From Lantana camara (taxonomy: Eukaryota; Streptophyta; Magnoliopsida; Lamiales; Verbenaceae), in the NCBI GenBank assembly GCA_037501455.1, contig CM074861.1, forward strand, positions 96,077,001 to 96,141,000: a DNA stretch of 64,000 nucleotides, given 5' to 3'. A model generated the notes under the pieces. The model saw only the letters and a list, made by a program, of their open reading frames with translations. It was not told where the DNA came from and did no database searches. Numbering within the stretch: position 1 is the first letter of the stretch; every line of letters begins with the position of its first letter. Shown here piece by piece: positions 10,122 through 22,300 of the stretch. The translations under genes were made by a program, and so were the position numbers.

Positions 10122-12081
10122 TGTTAGAGTAGTGCCCTAGAAGAGCCAAATAGTTTAGGCCTCTTTTTGTAAACTACTCTTATTAGCAGCAATTTGTGAC
10201 ATTAATGAAATCATAAATGTAACGTTTCATAGTCGTTTAATTCTATGTGCCCAATTCATCATATCTCATTCAAGTTTACTAATTGCATATTATAACTGTT
10301 TGTGTATGGATGAAACCCCAAGGTCACATTAAGCTACGGGACTTGACCTCGCATAGGGATAGAGGTTATGAAACAAGTGTCTATGGCGTGACCTAAATCA
10401 ACTCCAAGTCGAAGAGTCTAATAAGCACAGGGATGTTGACTTGACTCGTTTGAGACTTGCTCATACGACGTGCCTTGAAGAAAGGTTACTTTGTTTCATA
10501 AGTATTGAATGTAGAGACATTCACACGCGTATGGGGGTGCTTGTTAGGGAACAAGTACACTGAGGATCCCGATGGGGACACCTCAATGGGGTAAGGCTTT
10601 TATGCCTTAATGATGAGGTTGGTTCCCTGGTTATGGTAGTGTCTAAATGGTCCTTAGACTTGAGGCTCCATTGATGCTCTGTGCATGACAAGGGCAATAT
10701 TTGATATGCGCCTAGAGATTCATGGGTTCCATGAATCTCGTTATGGTTGTATGTTAGCATTGTTCGAATCATGTATGGGGACATATGAGAGGCCAACATA
10801 GAATCTATCGCTCGTCTAGAAGAATGAGTGAATCACCCATGAGTTCTATTGTAGCACATTCCACTTAAATCCTTGCGCAAGGTAGTGAGATCTAAATTAG
10901 GAAATGGGTTTCCTAGAGTGTTAGATCAAATGGAATTGCTAGTAGAATTAATTCATAGCATTATGACTAATAGGGTTCTATAATTCCCATACCCTAGGTC
11001 CTAATCGGGGATTGGATGATAGAAGGATCTTATCTCACGGTATCCATGAGACTGAAAGGTTCACAGCATAAACTTCACCTGTTGGATGGGTGGTCATGAG
11101 CTTGTCACTAGACATCGATCATGATCTGTAGGTACTGATTAATTAAAAGGAGTTTTAATTAAACAGTGATTAATTGAAAGGGTTTAATTGAATCAACAAG
11201 ATAAATTGCTATCTAAAATACCACGTTAAGAATGTGGGCCTACTACTATTCATTGGTGAACCTAAGGGGTCACACAATGACTCGAATTGAACAACAAAAT
11301 TATCTAAAGATCAATAGAGATTGATTGATAAATTAAAAGAGTTTAATTTATGAGAGAGTAATTAATCAATAATTGTATTAATTAATTTATGCTTAATTGT
11401 TAAGCTATTGAGAATAGATGTTAAGGAGTTAACATTAATTTAAATAAGTGTATTTAAATTAATTGGACTTGAAATAAATTAGGAGTAATTAATTTTTAAG
11501 TCCACAAATTTAATTAGATATTGGACTTGTGATTTAATTAATGTAATTAATTAAGTCCACTAACTAAAATGAATATTGGGTTTTTAATTTAATTAAGTAG
11601 TAATTAAATATAAGCCCAAGACTGACCCATAGGGTTTTTGACCTAGGGCTAAGTATTTAAGAAAGATAAGGGAGAGAAATCAAACATCGTTGTTTTTTTT
11701 TTTCTTTTCTGCTTTCTCTCCAAGTCTCTCTCTTCTCTCTCATTTCTCAATACAGTATTGAGAATACTATTAGATAATCAATATCTAATTAGTGTTCTAG
11801 TGTGCTCATTGAATAGTTGTTCAATTACGGGTCGTGGACTACCTTAGAGGAATTCCGCGTGGGATTCTTGGAAGAAGATCGGATAGAAGGGAAGCCGGTA
11901 GGTTTTGGAAAATCTTCTTGTCATCGTCATCAATTGGAAGCGAAAGAGGTATTTGATTCTACTTCCGTTTAAATCGTAAATCTGAATCAAAGGCTGATCT
12001 TAATTGGAATTCCGATAAAACTTGTTTTATAATCCCTAAAAATTTTAATTTCCGCTGCGTTAGGGTTGACGAATTCCAACA
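10122..12081 (+). repeat. Element C 5' LTR
   Basis: 1960 bp, starts TGTTAG and ends CCAACA, followed directly by the primer binding site. It matches 18136-20093 nearly base for base. The last 900 bp are rich in TTAATTAA-type words. A poly(T) and CT-rich tract at 11690-11745 lies near the expected transcription start. Confidence 0.95.
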
Positions 12082-12082
12082 G

Positions 12083-12094
12083 TGGTATCAGAGC
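12083..12094 (+). promoter_or_regulatory. Element C primer binding site (tRNA-iMet)
   Basis: TGGTATCAGAGC, one base after the LTR; this is the standard complement of the 3' end of initiator methionine tRNA used by plant copia elements. Confidence 0.95.
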
Positions 12095-14220
12095 CATACT
12101 TTGATTGATTTACGTTTTTTAATTCCTTATATTAATTTGATTAATATTTTGATGCGTGTCATACTTGTTTTAATTTGAGATTCGTTTGAGCATGAGTTTT
12201 AAATTTTGAAGAAAAGTTCTTGTTTTAAAACTAATATGAAAATTGTGAGATTTTATGAAAATTCTGAAAATGTTATTTTTCTTGAATTCGTAAAATTATA
12301 ATTTTTATTTGTGTTTTATTTTAAAATTGTTTTAAAATAAAATTTAACAAAAAAAAAAAAAAAGGGGAACCCGTGCGCAGTGTGTGCTTGTGTACGATGG
12401 ATGAAGGCTGGTGCTGCCCTAGGGCAGCAACTCATTGGGCTTGTTTGAAGCCCAAATCGTGAGCCTCTTACAATTTTTGGGCCGAACTCAAACTGGAGTC
12501 CTACGCTGTGCTGCCATGGAGATGGCACGCGAAGCAGGCCCACGCACATTGTACCCCCATTCTTTTCACAAAAATGTTTTATAAAACTAGGGTGGCTGGG
12601 TGTCCAACCTGTGACACCCAGCAGTGCAACTGCTCCATAAACCAGCTAGGCTACCTCAACTTGTTGAGTAAATTTTGGTAACTTTTAATCTTACCTTCTA
12701 AAGCCACAGTTCTAAAATTGTTTTAAAACTAAATCCTTTTAATTAATTTTGTAAAATGGTTTTACTTGAAAATTAATTATTTTTGCCCAAATACGAATTG
12801 TTAAAATAGAAGCATGATTTTATTAGATAGAGATCTAATGGAAATTAAATTGGATTAGAGAATTCAATTTAATCAAAATTGAAGGATTAATTTAATTTGT
12901 GAATCAAAAGATAATCCTTGGTCAATAAATAATTTTAGAAATTATTTAAAGACTTTAAATCGCATAATGATTATTTACTTGGTAAATTTATTTTATGCAA
13001 TGCATTGGATGTATATTTGGATCAATCATGGGCCTTATTTGCGCTATGTATGGTTTTATTTTATTGATGCATTTTGATATTGGTTTTAAACGAGAGCCTG
13101 CGAGCCTCTTATTCAATTGTTGTAAGCATTGTTTTTATTTTCTCCCCCCTTAAAATGTAATCCCCCTTTATTTTGTAAACAGAGTAGTTTTAGTGTGAGA
13201 TCTCTAATTAGATTAGGAGATGGAGAAACGAGACGGAGCAAGCAACGGAATAAGAAGCCCATCAAGGCCCCAAAAGTGTTTGGGTGTGATTATTTTGATG
13301 TAATAGAATAGGATTCTATTTGAGTGCTCTCTTTGTGTGTTTAATTCCGTTTGATGCATGAATAGAACCATGGTCCATAAAATGGCTATTATGGACCATG
13401 CATAGGAGGCCCATGATTATCCATATTATAGGAGCATGCTAGGTTTTTATTATCTTGTTATGAATGTTATCTTTATGTGCATAAATATGTTCAAGCATTA
13501 AGCAAGATAAAATAAGATAATAATTACAATTGATGAGTCTTGGTAGAATTTTTGAAATTTTTTAACCCCGAACCATCTTAGATAGTCTCAAACAATATAA
13601 ATATTAAATCCAAATGGAAATTGAAGGATAAAATTCGATTTTATGAATTTCCAAGCATTCCGTCAATAGAATTATTTGTTTTAGAATTAATCAAATCATT
13701 AATTATTGGCCACGAGGCGTGGGATACGAAATGACGAGATTAATTGAACTAAAATAATTCTTTGCATAAAAGCTGCAATTTTTCAAAATCAAAATTATGG
13801 TATTGGCCACGAGGCGTGGGATATTCATAATGGCGATGGAGAAATCTTGGGGATTGACGGGTCGGATTTAAATACTGATTAGTATAGATGTCGCACGAGT
13901 CGTGGGTCTATATGAAAGGTAATGCAAAATAATATTAAGAGTTGTATAGAGATACAATTGATGATAAGATCATCTGCCTTGAGGCTTAAAGTCGGATGTC
14001 TCACGAGTCGTGGGTCCGGTGATAAGTGCTTGGGGGTCTTAATACCCACTATTTGAAAAACATGATTTTTCTAAAATTATAAGGGGGTCAAAGGAGTCTG
14101 ATTAAAATAGTGGGAGACTACATTTGATAAAAGTCCATATCATTTGTAATTGTTATTATTTCATATCCGTCACTCATGCTACATTTTCTGCTTACATGTA
14201 GATTTTCTGCTAAAATCGTG
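12095..14220 (+). other. Element C untranslated leader with four repeated hairpin motifs
   Basis: A long (2.1 kb) AT-rich leader with no ORF over about 80 codons. Four copies of a short motif with self-complementary arms (CACGAGTCGTGGG or CCACGAGGCGTGGG) lie at 13710-13723, 13807-13820, 13893-13906 and 14001-14014. The same motif occurs four times with nearly the same spacing in the leader of element D (28971-29286). Confidence 0.7.
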
Positions 14221-15060
14221 ATGTCTAAAAATCCACTTAGTGCTATCCTTGAGGCCAATAAATTGACTGGCTCGAATTATGCTGATTGGCTTCGCAATCT
14301 CAAGATTGTCTTGGATTCTGAAAAGAGGACCTATGTATTGACACAGTCTCCTCCCGATGTCATACCTGATGACATGGCAGCCGATGAGAGGGAAACAGCT
14401 CTCCAGTGGCAAGAAGATGATCTACAGGCTAGATATCTAATGCTTGCAACTATGTCTCCCGAGTTGCAGAGGCAGCGTGCTGAGATGCGCCACTCGACAG
14501 AGATCCATCTTCACTTGGAACAGATTTACAAGCCCATCAATAGGATTGATTGATTCACGGCATCTAACGAGTTATTCTCACTCAAGATGGCTGAGGAATC
14601 AAGTGTTCATGAACACTGTATTAAGGCTTTAGGCCTTATTGAAAAGCTTGCAAGTCTCGAGGTGATCATGGATAATGAGCTTTACGTAGATTTGATCTTA
14701 ACCTCTCTGCCACCTTCATTCAAACAGTTCATAATAAACTTCAATATGAATGGAGCTAAAGTCTCAGTTGAGGAACTGATGAACATGCTCGTAACTGCCG
14801 AGCGAACTATGAAGAAGGATAAGACTGTTTTCTTAGTAGGTTCATCTTCATCCCAGACTAAGGCTGCAAAGCCCAAGAAGGGAAAAGGAAAGAGTTTCCA
14901 AAAGAAGAAAAAGACTCTTAAGCCCACCGGTGGGGTTAAGAAAGCGAACACTAAGAAAAAGACCAATCAAGCTGAGGATCAGTGCTTCCATTGCAAGAAA
15001 CAAGGGCATTGGAAAAGGAACTATAAGGAGTACTTAGCTACCCTTACAAAAAGTATAAAT
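14221..15060 (+). pseudogene. Element C gag
   Basis: The likely start is the ATG at 14221 (MSKNPLSAILEANKLTGSNY), chosen because the conserved copia gag N-terminus ('LTGSNYADWLRNL') follows directly. The gag fold continues through LILTSLPPSFKQFIINFNMN and VEELMNMLVTAERTM, then a Lys-rich linker, then a zinc knuckle CFHCKKQGHWKRNY. The last Cys of the CCHC knuckle is replaced by Tyr (15021-15023). An in-frame TGA lies at 14551-14553. Gag would package the element RNA into cytoplasmic particles; this copy would yield only a short N-terminal fragment. Confidence 0.9.
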
Positions 15061-18060
15061 CTCATCGAAATTAACCTTTCATTCAATTCTAATAACTGGG
15101 TATTAGACTCTGGATGCGCTTCTCACATCTGTAATACGTTACAGGGAATGAGCAACATCCGTGAGGTTGATGAAAGAAAACATGTTCTTCGAGTGGGCAA
15201 TGGAGCAAGAGTTGCAGCAAAGGCCATAGGACATGTTAGGTTAATGTTAGGAGATGGTTTTATTTTAGTATTGAACAATGTTTTATTTGTTCCTGAGTTA
15301 GTTAAAAACATTATTTCCATTCCTATACTAGACTTGGAAAGTTTTTCCTTCTCTATTACTAATGCTATGTTTTACATTTTGAAGAATGGTTCTTCACATC
15401 CATTAGGGTCTTTACAAAATGGTCTATATTTAACTAATACTAATTTAAATCTCCTAAATATCGAACGAGAAAACAAACGAAAATCAAATGACCAAACTTC
15501 AGCAAAGATTTGGCATGCTAGACTTGGACATATCTCCAAGAATAGGCTTCTAAAGATGGCTAACTTAGGATCATTCAGTACGAATGATCTAAACGAGTTA
15601 ACCATTTGTGAATCCTGTTTAAAGGGAAAGATGACTAAGTCCCCTTTTAAAGGGCATGTAGAGCGAAGCCAAAATCTTTTGGATTTGATCCATACAGATG
15701 TTTGCGGACCACTAAATGTTAGTACCCAAAACGGCTGTAATTACTTCATCACATTTACTGATGATTTCAGTAGATATAGGCATGTGTACCTGATGAAACA
15801 TAAGTCTAAGGCCTTTGAAAAGTTCATAGAGTATAAAATAGAGGTTGAGAACCAGACAGATCGCAAAATTAAGGCTCTTCGATCAAATCGAGGTGGCGAG
15901 TATTTAAGTGATCTCTTTCTTGGTTATTTGAAAGATAATGGGATTATCTAACAATGGACTCCGCCCGGGACTCCTCAGTTAAATGGGGTGTCCGAGCGAT
16001 GAAATCGGACTTTATTGGATATGGTCCGATCCATGATGAGTTTCACGGATCTTCCAATATCGTTTTGGGGTTATGCCCTTGAAACGGCTGCGAAGATAAT
16101 TAATTTAGTTCCTTCCAAATCCATGCCCGAAATACCATATAAGATGTGGTTTTCAAAACCCCCTATTTATTCATACCTTAGAGTTTGGGGATGTCCTGCA
16201 TACGTCAAAAGACTAGTGGGAGACAAATTGGATTCCAGATCCAGTTTGTGTAAATTTGTAGGATACCCTAGAGAGTCTGTGGGTTACTATTTTTATGATC
16301 CCTCGGAACAAAAGGTGTTTGTTTCGAGGAATGCCACTTTTCTAGAAAAGGAGTTTCTAGTTGAAAAGCCAGGCAAGATTGTAGAACTTACTGAAGTTCA
16401 ACAAGAACTTACAAATGATCAAGCAATGGAACCTTCCTCTTTCCCACAACAAGAAGTAAACACAAGCCCTCGTATATCTACGAGAACAATTAGACCGCCA
16501 GACCAACTCAATTTACTAACTGAAATCGGTCAATCGGATAGCGATCCGAGATCATATAATGATGAAATATCGGATAGAGATTCGATAAAATGGCAGCAAG
16601 CCATGAATTCCGAAATGGACTCTATGTACTCCAACAAGGTATGGACCTTGGTAGATCTTCCTAAAGGCGAGAAGCTATAGGATGTAAATGGATCTACAAG
16701 CGAAAGCTTGGAGCTGATGGAGAAGTGGCAACCTACAAGGCTAGGTTGGTTGCTAAGGGATACACTCAAAGGCCAGGTGTTGACTTTTAGGAAACGTATT
16801 CCCCTGTAGCAATGCCTAAATCCATTCGGATACTTCTAGCCATAGCTGCGTACTATGATTACGAAATATGGCAAATGGATGTGAAAACGGCTTTTCTAAA
16901 TGGAGATTTGGATAAAGACATTTATATGGAACAACCGGAAGGTTTCATATCCAGTGGGAGCGAACAGAAAGTCTGCAAACTCTAGAGATCCATATATGGA
17001 CTCAAACAGGCGTCTGGAAGTTGGAACATCCGTTTTGATGAGACAGCCAAATCGTTTGGCTTTATCAAGAACGAGTATGAGCCATGTGTTTACAAGAAAA
17101 TCAGTGGGCAAGTCGAAAAATTTTTGGTGTTGTATGTAGATGATATCTTACTCATTGGTAATGAAAAAGATGTGCTGCAAACAACAAAGACTTGGTTGTC
17201 TACTCAGTTTTCCATGAAGGACTTGGGAGAAGCTTCCTTTATTCTCGGTATAAAAATCTATAGAGATAGATCACAGAGATTAATAGGTATGTCCCAAGTT
17301 CAGTACATAGACAAAGTACTTACGGTTCAGTATGGAGGAATCCAAGAGAGGATTCCTCCCAATGAGACATGGGTTGATCCTCTCTAAATCAATGTGTCCT
17401 AACACTGAAGAAGAGAAGGATAGGATGTCTCATATACCCTATGCATCTGCAATAGGGAGCATAATATATGCTATGTTATGTACTAGACCTGATGTCGCAT
17501 ACGCTTTGAGCGTTACAAGTCGATTTCAATCAAACTTTGGTGCGAGACACTGGTCTGCCGTGAAATCCATCCTTAAGTACATGAAAAGGACTAAGGATTT
17601 ATTTCTTGTGTACGGCAGAAAGGGAGAACTGAAATTAGAAGGATACACCGACTCAAGCTTCCAGTCGGATGTAGACGACTTTAAATCCACGTCCGGATTC
17701 ATATTCCGGTTAAATGGTGGTGCAGTAAGTTGGAAAAGTTCCAAACAGGAAACTACTGCCGACTTTACTTGTGAAGCGGAGTATATAGCTGCATCAGAGG
17801 CAGCGAAAGAAGGCGTGTGGATGAAAAACTTCATCGAAGAGTTGAATGTAGTGCCTTACATTGCTGACCCGGTCGTTGTCTTCTGCGACAATAACGGAGC
17901 GATTGCACAATCAAAGGAACTAAGAGCTCATCAACGGTCAAAGCACATCCTAAGAAGATTTCATCTAATTAGAGAAATCGTAGAAAGAGGTGACGTTATT
18001 GTAGAACGTGTACCCTCGGCAGAAAATGTAGCAGACCCGCTTACTAAACCTCTTAGCTAA
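15061..18060 (+). pseudogene. Element C pol: protease, integrase, reverse transcriptase, RNase H
   Basis: Continuing the gag frame: protease (VLDSGCASHICN, about 15100), GAG-pre-integrase zinc domain (WHARLGHISKNRL ... CESCLKGKMTKSPF), integrase core (HTDVCGPLNV; FTDDFSRY; SNRGGEY), reverse transcriptase (WQMDVKTAFLNGDL; SIYGLKQASGSWN; LYVDDILLIGN near 17130) and RNase H (YTDSSFQSD; CEAEYIAASEA; FCDNNGA; ENVADPLTKPLS) ending at 18060. Breaks: stops at 15949-15951, 16000-16002, 16788-16790 and 16983-16985, and frameshifts near 16672 and 17325. Integrase before reverse transcriptase is the copia order. The individual stops look like single-base changes of Ser, Arg and Glu codons, so decay is recent. 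Confidence 0.95.
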
Positions 18061-18118
18061 AAGGTCTTTGAAGGACATCTCCAGGAGATGGGTCTTAAGG
18101 CTATGGGCAATTGGCTCT

Positions 18119-18135
18119 GAGGGCAAGTGAGAGAT
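18119..18135 (+). promoter_or_regulatory. Element C polypurine tract
   Basis: GAGGGCAAGTGAGAGAT directly abuts the 3' LTR. Element D has the near-identical GGGCAAGTGGGAGAT. Confidence 0.85.
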
Positions 18136-20093
18136 TGTTAGAGTAGTGCCCTAGAAGAGCCAAATAGTTTAGGCCTCTTTTTGTGAACTACTCTTATTAG
18201 CAGCAATTTGTGACATTAATGAAATCATAAATGTAACGTTTCATAGTCGTTTAATTCTATGTGCCCAATTCATCATATCTCATTCAAGTTTACTAATTGC
18301 ATATTATAACTGTTTGTGTATGGATGAAACCCCAAGGTCACATTAAGCTACGGGACTTGACCTCGCATAGGGATGGAGGTTATGAAACAAGTGTCTATGG
18401 CGTGACCTAAATCAACTCCAAGTCGAAGAGTCTAATAAGCACGAGGATGTTGACTTGACTCGTTTGAGACTTGCTCATACGACGTGCCTTGAAGAAAGGT
18501 TATTTTGTTTCATAAGTATTGAATGTAGAGACATTCACACACGTATTGGGGTGCTTGTTAGGGAACAAGTACACTGAGGATCCCGATGGGGACACCTCAA
18601 TGGGGTAAGGCTTTTATGCCTTAATGATGAGGCTGGTTCCCTGGTTATGGTAGTGTCTAAATGGTCCTTAGACTTGAGGCTCCATTGATGCTCTGTGCAT
18701 GACAAGGGCAATGTTTGATATGCGCCTAGAGATTCATGGGTTCCATGAATCTCGTTATGGTTGTATGTTGGCATTGTTCGAATCATGTATGGGGGCATAT
18801 GAGAGGCCAACATAGAATCTATCGCTCGTCTAGAAGAATGAGTGAATCACCCATGAGTTCTATTGTAGCACATTCCACTTAAATCCTTGCGCAAGGTAGT
18901 GAGATCTAAATTAGGAAATGGGTTTCCTAGAGTGTTAGATCAAATGGAATTGCTAGTAGAATTAATTCATAGCATTATGACTAATAGGGTTCTATAATTC
19001 CCATACCCTAGGTCCTAATCGGGGATTGGACGATAGAAGGATCTTATCTCACGGTATCCATGAGACTGAAAGGTTCACAGCATAAACTTCACCTGTTGGA
19101 TGGGTGGTCATGAGCTTGTCACTAGACATCGATCATGATCTGTAGGTACTGATTAATTAAAAGGAGTTTTAATTAAACAGTGATTAATTGAAAGGGTTTA
19201 ATTGAATCAACAAGATAAATTGCTATCTAAAATACCACGTTAAGAATGTGGGTCTACTACTATTCATTGGTGAACCTAAGGGGCCACACAATAACTCGAA
19301 TTGAACAACAAAATTATCTAAAGATCAATAGAGATTGATTGATAAATTAAAAGAGTTTAATTTATGAGAGAGTAATTAATTAATAATTGTATTAATTAAT
19401 TTATGCTTAATTGTTAAGCTATTGAGAATAGATGTGAAGGAGTTAACATTAATTTAAATAAGTGTACTTAAATTAATTGGACTTGAAATTTAATTAGGAG
19501 TAATTAATTTTTAAGTCCACAAATTTAATTAGATATTGGACTTGTGATTTAATTAATATAATTAATTAAGTCCACTAACTAAAATGAATATTGGGTTTTT
19601 AATTTAATTAAGTAGTAATTAAATATAAGCCCAAGACTGGCCCATAGGGTTTTTGACCTAAGGTTAAGTATTTAAGAAAGATAAGGGAGAGAAATCAAAC
19701 ATCGTTGTTTTTTTTTCCTTTTCTGCTTTCTCTCCAAGTCTCTCTCTTCTCTCTCATTTCTCTATACAGTATTGAGAATACTATTAGATAATCAATATCT
19801 AATTAGTGTTCTAGTGTGCTAATTGAATAGTTGTTCAATTACGGGTCGTGGACTACCTTAGAGGAATTCCGCGTGGGATTCTTGGAAGAAGATCAGATAG
19901 AAGGGAAGCGGGTAGATTGTAAAACCTTCTTGTCATCGTCATCAATTGGAAGCGAAAGAGGTATTTGATTCTACTTCGGTTTAAATCGTAAATCTGAATC
20001 AAAGGCTGATCTTAATTGGAATTCCGATAAAACTTGTTTTATAATCCCTAAAAATTTTAATTTCCGCTGCGTTAGGGTTGACGAATTCCAACA
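18136..20093 (+). repeat. Element C 3' LTR
   Basis: 1958 bp copy of 10122-12081, ending CCAACA at 20093 and followed by the target duplication GTTAC. Confidence 0.95.
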
Positions 20094-20098
20094 GTTAC

Positions 20099-20156
20099 TG
20101 TAACCAAGCTAGTGGTAGAGTCCCACGCCACGACAATCAAGTCAACCCCTGATGCA
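20099..20156 (-). mobile_element. Retroposon remnant, right part
   Basis: Continuation of 9891-10121 across element C. With C and one copy of GTTAC removed the two parts join. No coding content is seen. Confidence 0.3.
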
Positions 20157-20187
20157 GAGAAAAAAATATCGAATATATTTCTTTTTA

Positions 20188-20546
20188 GGGAAAATATCAT
20201 TTTTCGTCCTCTAAAGATGTCTTTGTTCGATTTTGGTCCTGATGTTTAACATTTATCACATTGCATCCTTTTTGACATCACGTTTCTCAATTTCAGTTCT
20301 TTAGCTAACAGAAGTTAAAAAAAAATTGACGGAAAAAGACGCATGTCACTCACGAGCCAATCACATTTATAATTCAGGCCACATGAGCGACACGTGACTT
20401 TTTCCGTTAAAAAATTAACATCCGTTAGCTAAAGGATTAAAATTGAGAAATGTGGAATAAAAAAGGATACAAGATAAGAAAAGTTAAAAGATTATGACCA
20501 AAATCGAATATGGACATCTTTAAAGGACGAAGACTGATATTTTCTC
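20188..20546. mobile_element. Foldback MITE with 9-bp target duplication (Mutator-type)
   Basis: The two ends are inverted copies: GGGAAAATATCA... on the left and its complement ending TGATATTTTCTC on the right. The similarity extends inward for about 150 bp on each side (shared words such as CGATTTTGGTC, TTTCTCAATTT, TTAGCTAAC), so the 359-bp element is almost one long hairpin. The 9-bp sequence TTCTTTTTA flanks it on both sides (20179-20187, 20547-20555). A 9-bp duplication points to the Mutator superfamily. There is no coding capacity. Confidence 0.8.
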
Positions 20547-20555
20547 TTCTTTTTA

Positions 20556-20829
20556 TATGTAATTATCAAAGAGACTAATTATTCCTTTTGCTTTGAATAG
20601 AACCAGAAACGTCTCATGATTGAATTATTATCGTACAAGGATGATTAAAAGACTTAGGATTGACTCAGATTAATTATCATTTTTTTTTAAAATAATGATT
20701 TAAAAACTTCACCTGCAAATTACATTTCATTGTTAACCCAATTGTGCACGTCAATTCCTCCAATTGGGTGCACTAGCAACGTACTTAAAAGTTCAGTTAT
20801 CTACATTGGATATATAGATACACATATAT

Positions 20830-20863
<34 letters not shown>

Positions 20864-21482
20864 ACATACATATACATTATCATAAAATAAGCACATTGTT
20901 TAAATTCACAAGAAAAATAAGGATAACTAAAGCAGCCACAGTCACAGTGCAATGCAAGTAATATATGCAAGACTAATTATTATTTTTGCTGTAGATTGGT
21001 TGTTAGAAATGGAATATAAATTAAATATTAAAACTTAGATCCATGAATATGAAATTAAATGATTCCCTCAACTAATTTGTGATTCATTATGCACAAATTT
21101 GCAACATTTGTTGCTCTACGTGTTTGAGGTGTATTTTGGATTAATTTGACGTGCATGCGGCCAGCAAAGAATCACGATACTAAGAGTCTAAGACATACAA
21201 CCACAACGAGATGGACACAATACAATATAGAAACAATAATATAAATCTTCCATTAAATATCAACAAATATCAGACACTATCACGACACAATAAAATGACC
21301 TTTTTAAAAATGTTCGTACACCTGAAAAGGCATGTCCTATCGAGAATTGTCACTCCAAAGTCCTAGGTATTATCGAAATATCATAACATAGAGATGTAAT
21401 GTAATAATTCAAAATTCATCAATATCGATATAATTTTTTTAAGGAACCGGTCTTGTAGACCGTAGGGTTGTTAAAGAGGACC
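20556..21482. other. AT-rich spacer with a TA/CA microsatellite
   Basis: Nothing coding is seen. A microsatellite of TA and CATA units occupies about 20816-20875. Confidence 0.5.
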
Positions 21483-21499
21483 CCTCAAAATTCATCTAT

Positions 21500-21609
21500 T
21501 CCTTTTTTTTTTTTTTAACACATACACCCCCAAACGATCAGAAGAATTTGAACCTGAGTTATTGCCTTCGAGAACTAACCCTTAAACTACTTGAACCATG
21601 CCCTGTTGT
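21500..21609 (-). mobile_element. Short tRNA-derived SINE
   Basis: A 110-bp insert is bounded by the perfect 17-bp direct repeat CCTCAAAATTCATCTAT (21483-21499 and 21610-21626). On the minus strand it begins ACAACAGGGCATGG, contains a Pol III A-box-like word (TGGTTCAAGTAGTTTAAGGG) and a B-box-like word (GGTTCAAATTC) about 40 bp later, and ends in a run of 14 A. The duplication, boxes and poly(A) tail fit a tRNA-derived SINE moved by LINE machinery. The family is not recognised. Confidence 0.8.
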
Positions 21610-21626
21610 CCTCAAAATTCATCTAT

Positions 21627-22041
21627 ATAATTCTTCATAATTACGCATTTGATTTTATTTTTTTATGAACTTAATACGGTCAATTAAGCCATTAATGGAG
21701 ACCCAAAAGGAAAGGGTCAGGCCCAACAAATATCCAACATAGCGTTTTTCTTCTTTTTCTTCGAGGAAAAAATATGTAAATTTATATTTATCAAACAAGA
21801 AAAAATTTTAAAATTAGGATTAAGGAAAGCTGCATGCAGCTTTTTATCTATAAGCTAAAGTAATTATTTCCGAAATATTAAATTATAGAAGGGAGAATAT
21901 TTCTTGAGGTGAAATAAAATATTGGGTGGCTTGTAGCGTGAATCTTTATTTGATTCCATTTTAACGTGACTCAATTATGATTCATAGGTTACGTTCAATT
22001 GTATTATAATCATGCGTTGTGCGAGTTTCTAGCGTCAAAAT
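21627..22041. other. AT-rich flank of the MULE
   Basis: No gene is seen. It ends with TCAAAAT (22035-22041), which also occurs at the other MULE end (63242-63248) and may be part of a degraded target duplication. Confidence 0.4.
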
Positions 22042-22300
22042 GAGCAAATTACATTTTTGGTCCCGTAGGATTGGGCCATTTGTAATTTTGGTCCCATTGT
22101 TTTAAAAATTGACAATTTTGGTCCCATTGGATTCAATTTGTGACAATTTTAGTCCCACCGTCAAATTTTGGATGAAAATCGTTAAATACGTTTAGGAAGG
22201 AAATAGTCAAATAAAATTGTTGACAAAAGAAGACTTAAAGGACGCTGGTAGCCCAGCTGGTGGCGAGTTCCCCTCGCCCACATGAGGTAATGGGTTCAAG
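22042..22300. repeat. MULE left terminal inverted repeat
   Basis: Starts GAGCAAATTACATTTTTGG. It contains four copies of a word close to TTTTGGTCCC (22054, 22085, 22115, 22146), then a conserved block (GTCAAATAAAATTGTTGACA), then a tRNA-like segment (CAGCTGGTGGCGAGTTCCC ... TGGGTTCAAG). The reverse complement of 63013-63243 follows the same order. Confidence 0.85.

Larger units (their letters stand above)
10122..20093 (+). mobile_element. Element C: complete Ty1/copia retrotransposon, inactivated
   Basis: Both LTRs (1960 and 1958 bp, TGTTAG...CCAACA), a tRNA-iMet primer binding site, gag, protease, integrase, reverse transcriptase, RNase H and a polypurine tract occur in copia order on the plus strand. 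A perfect 5-bp target duplication GTTAC flanks it (10117-10121 and 20094-20098). The coding region has five in-frame stops and two frameshifts. By eye the LTRs differ at roughly 30-35 positions (about 1.7%). The LTR start (TGTTAGAGTAGTGCCCTAGA) resembles the Angela/Tork-type beginning; I offer that placement as likely only. Confidence 0.95.
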
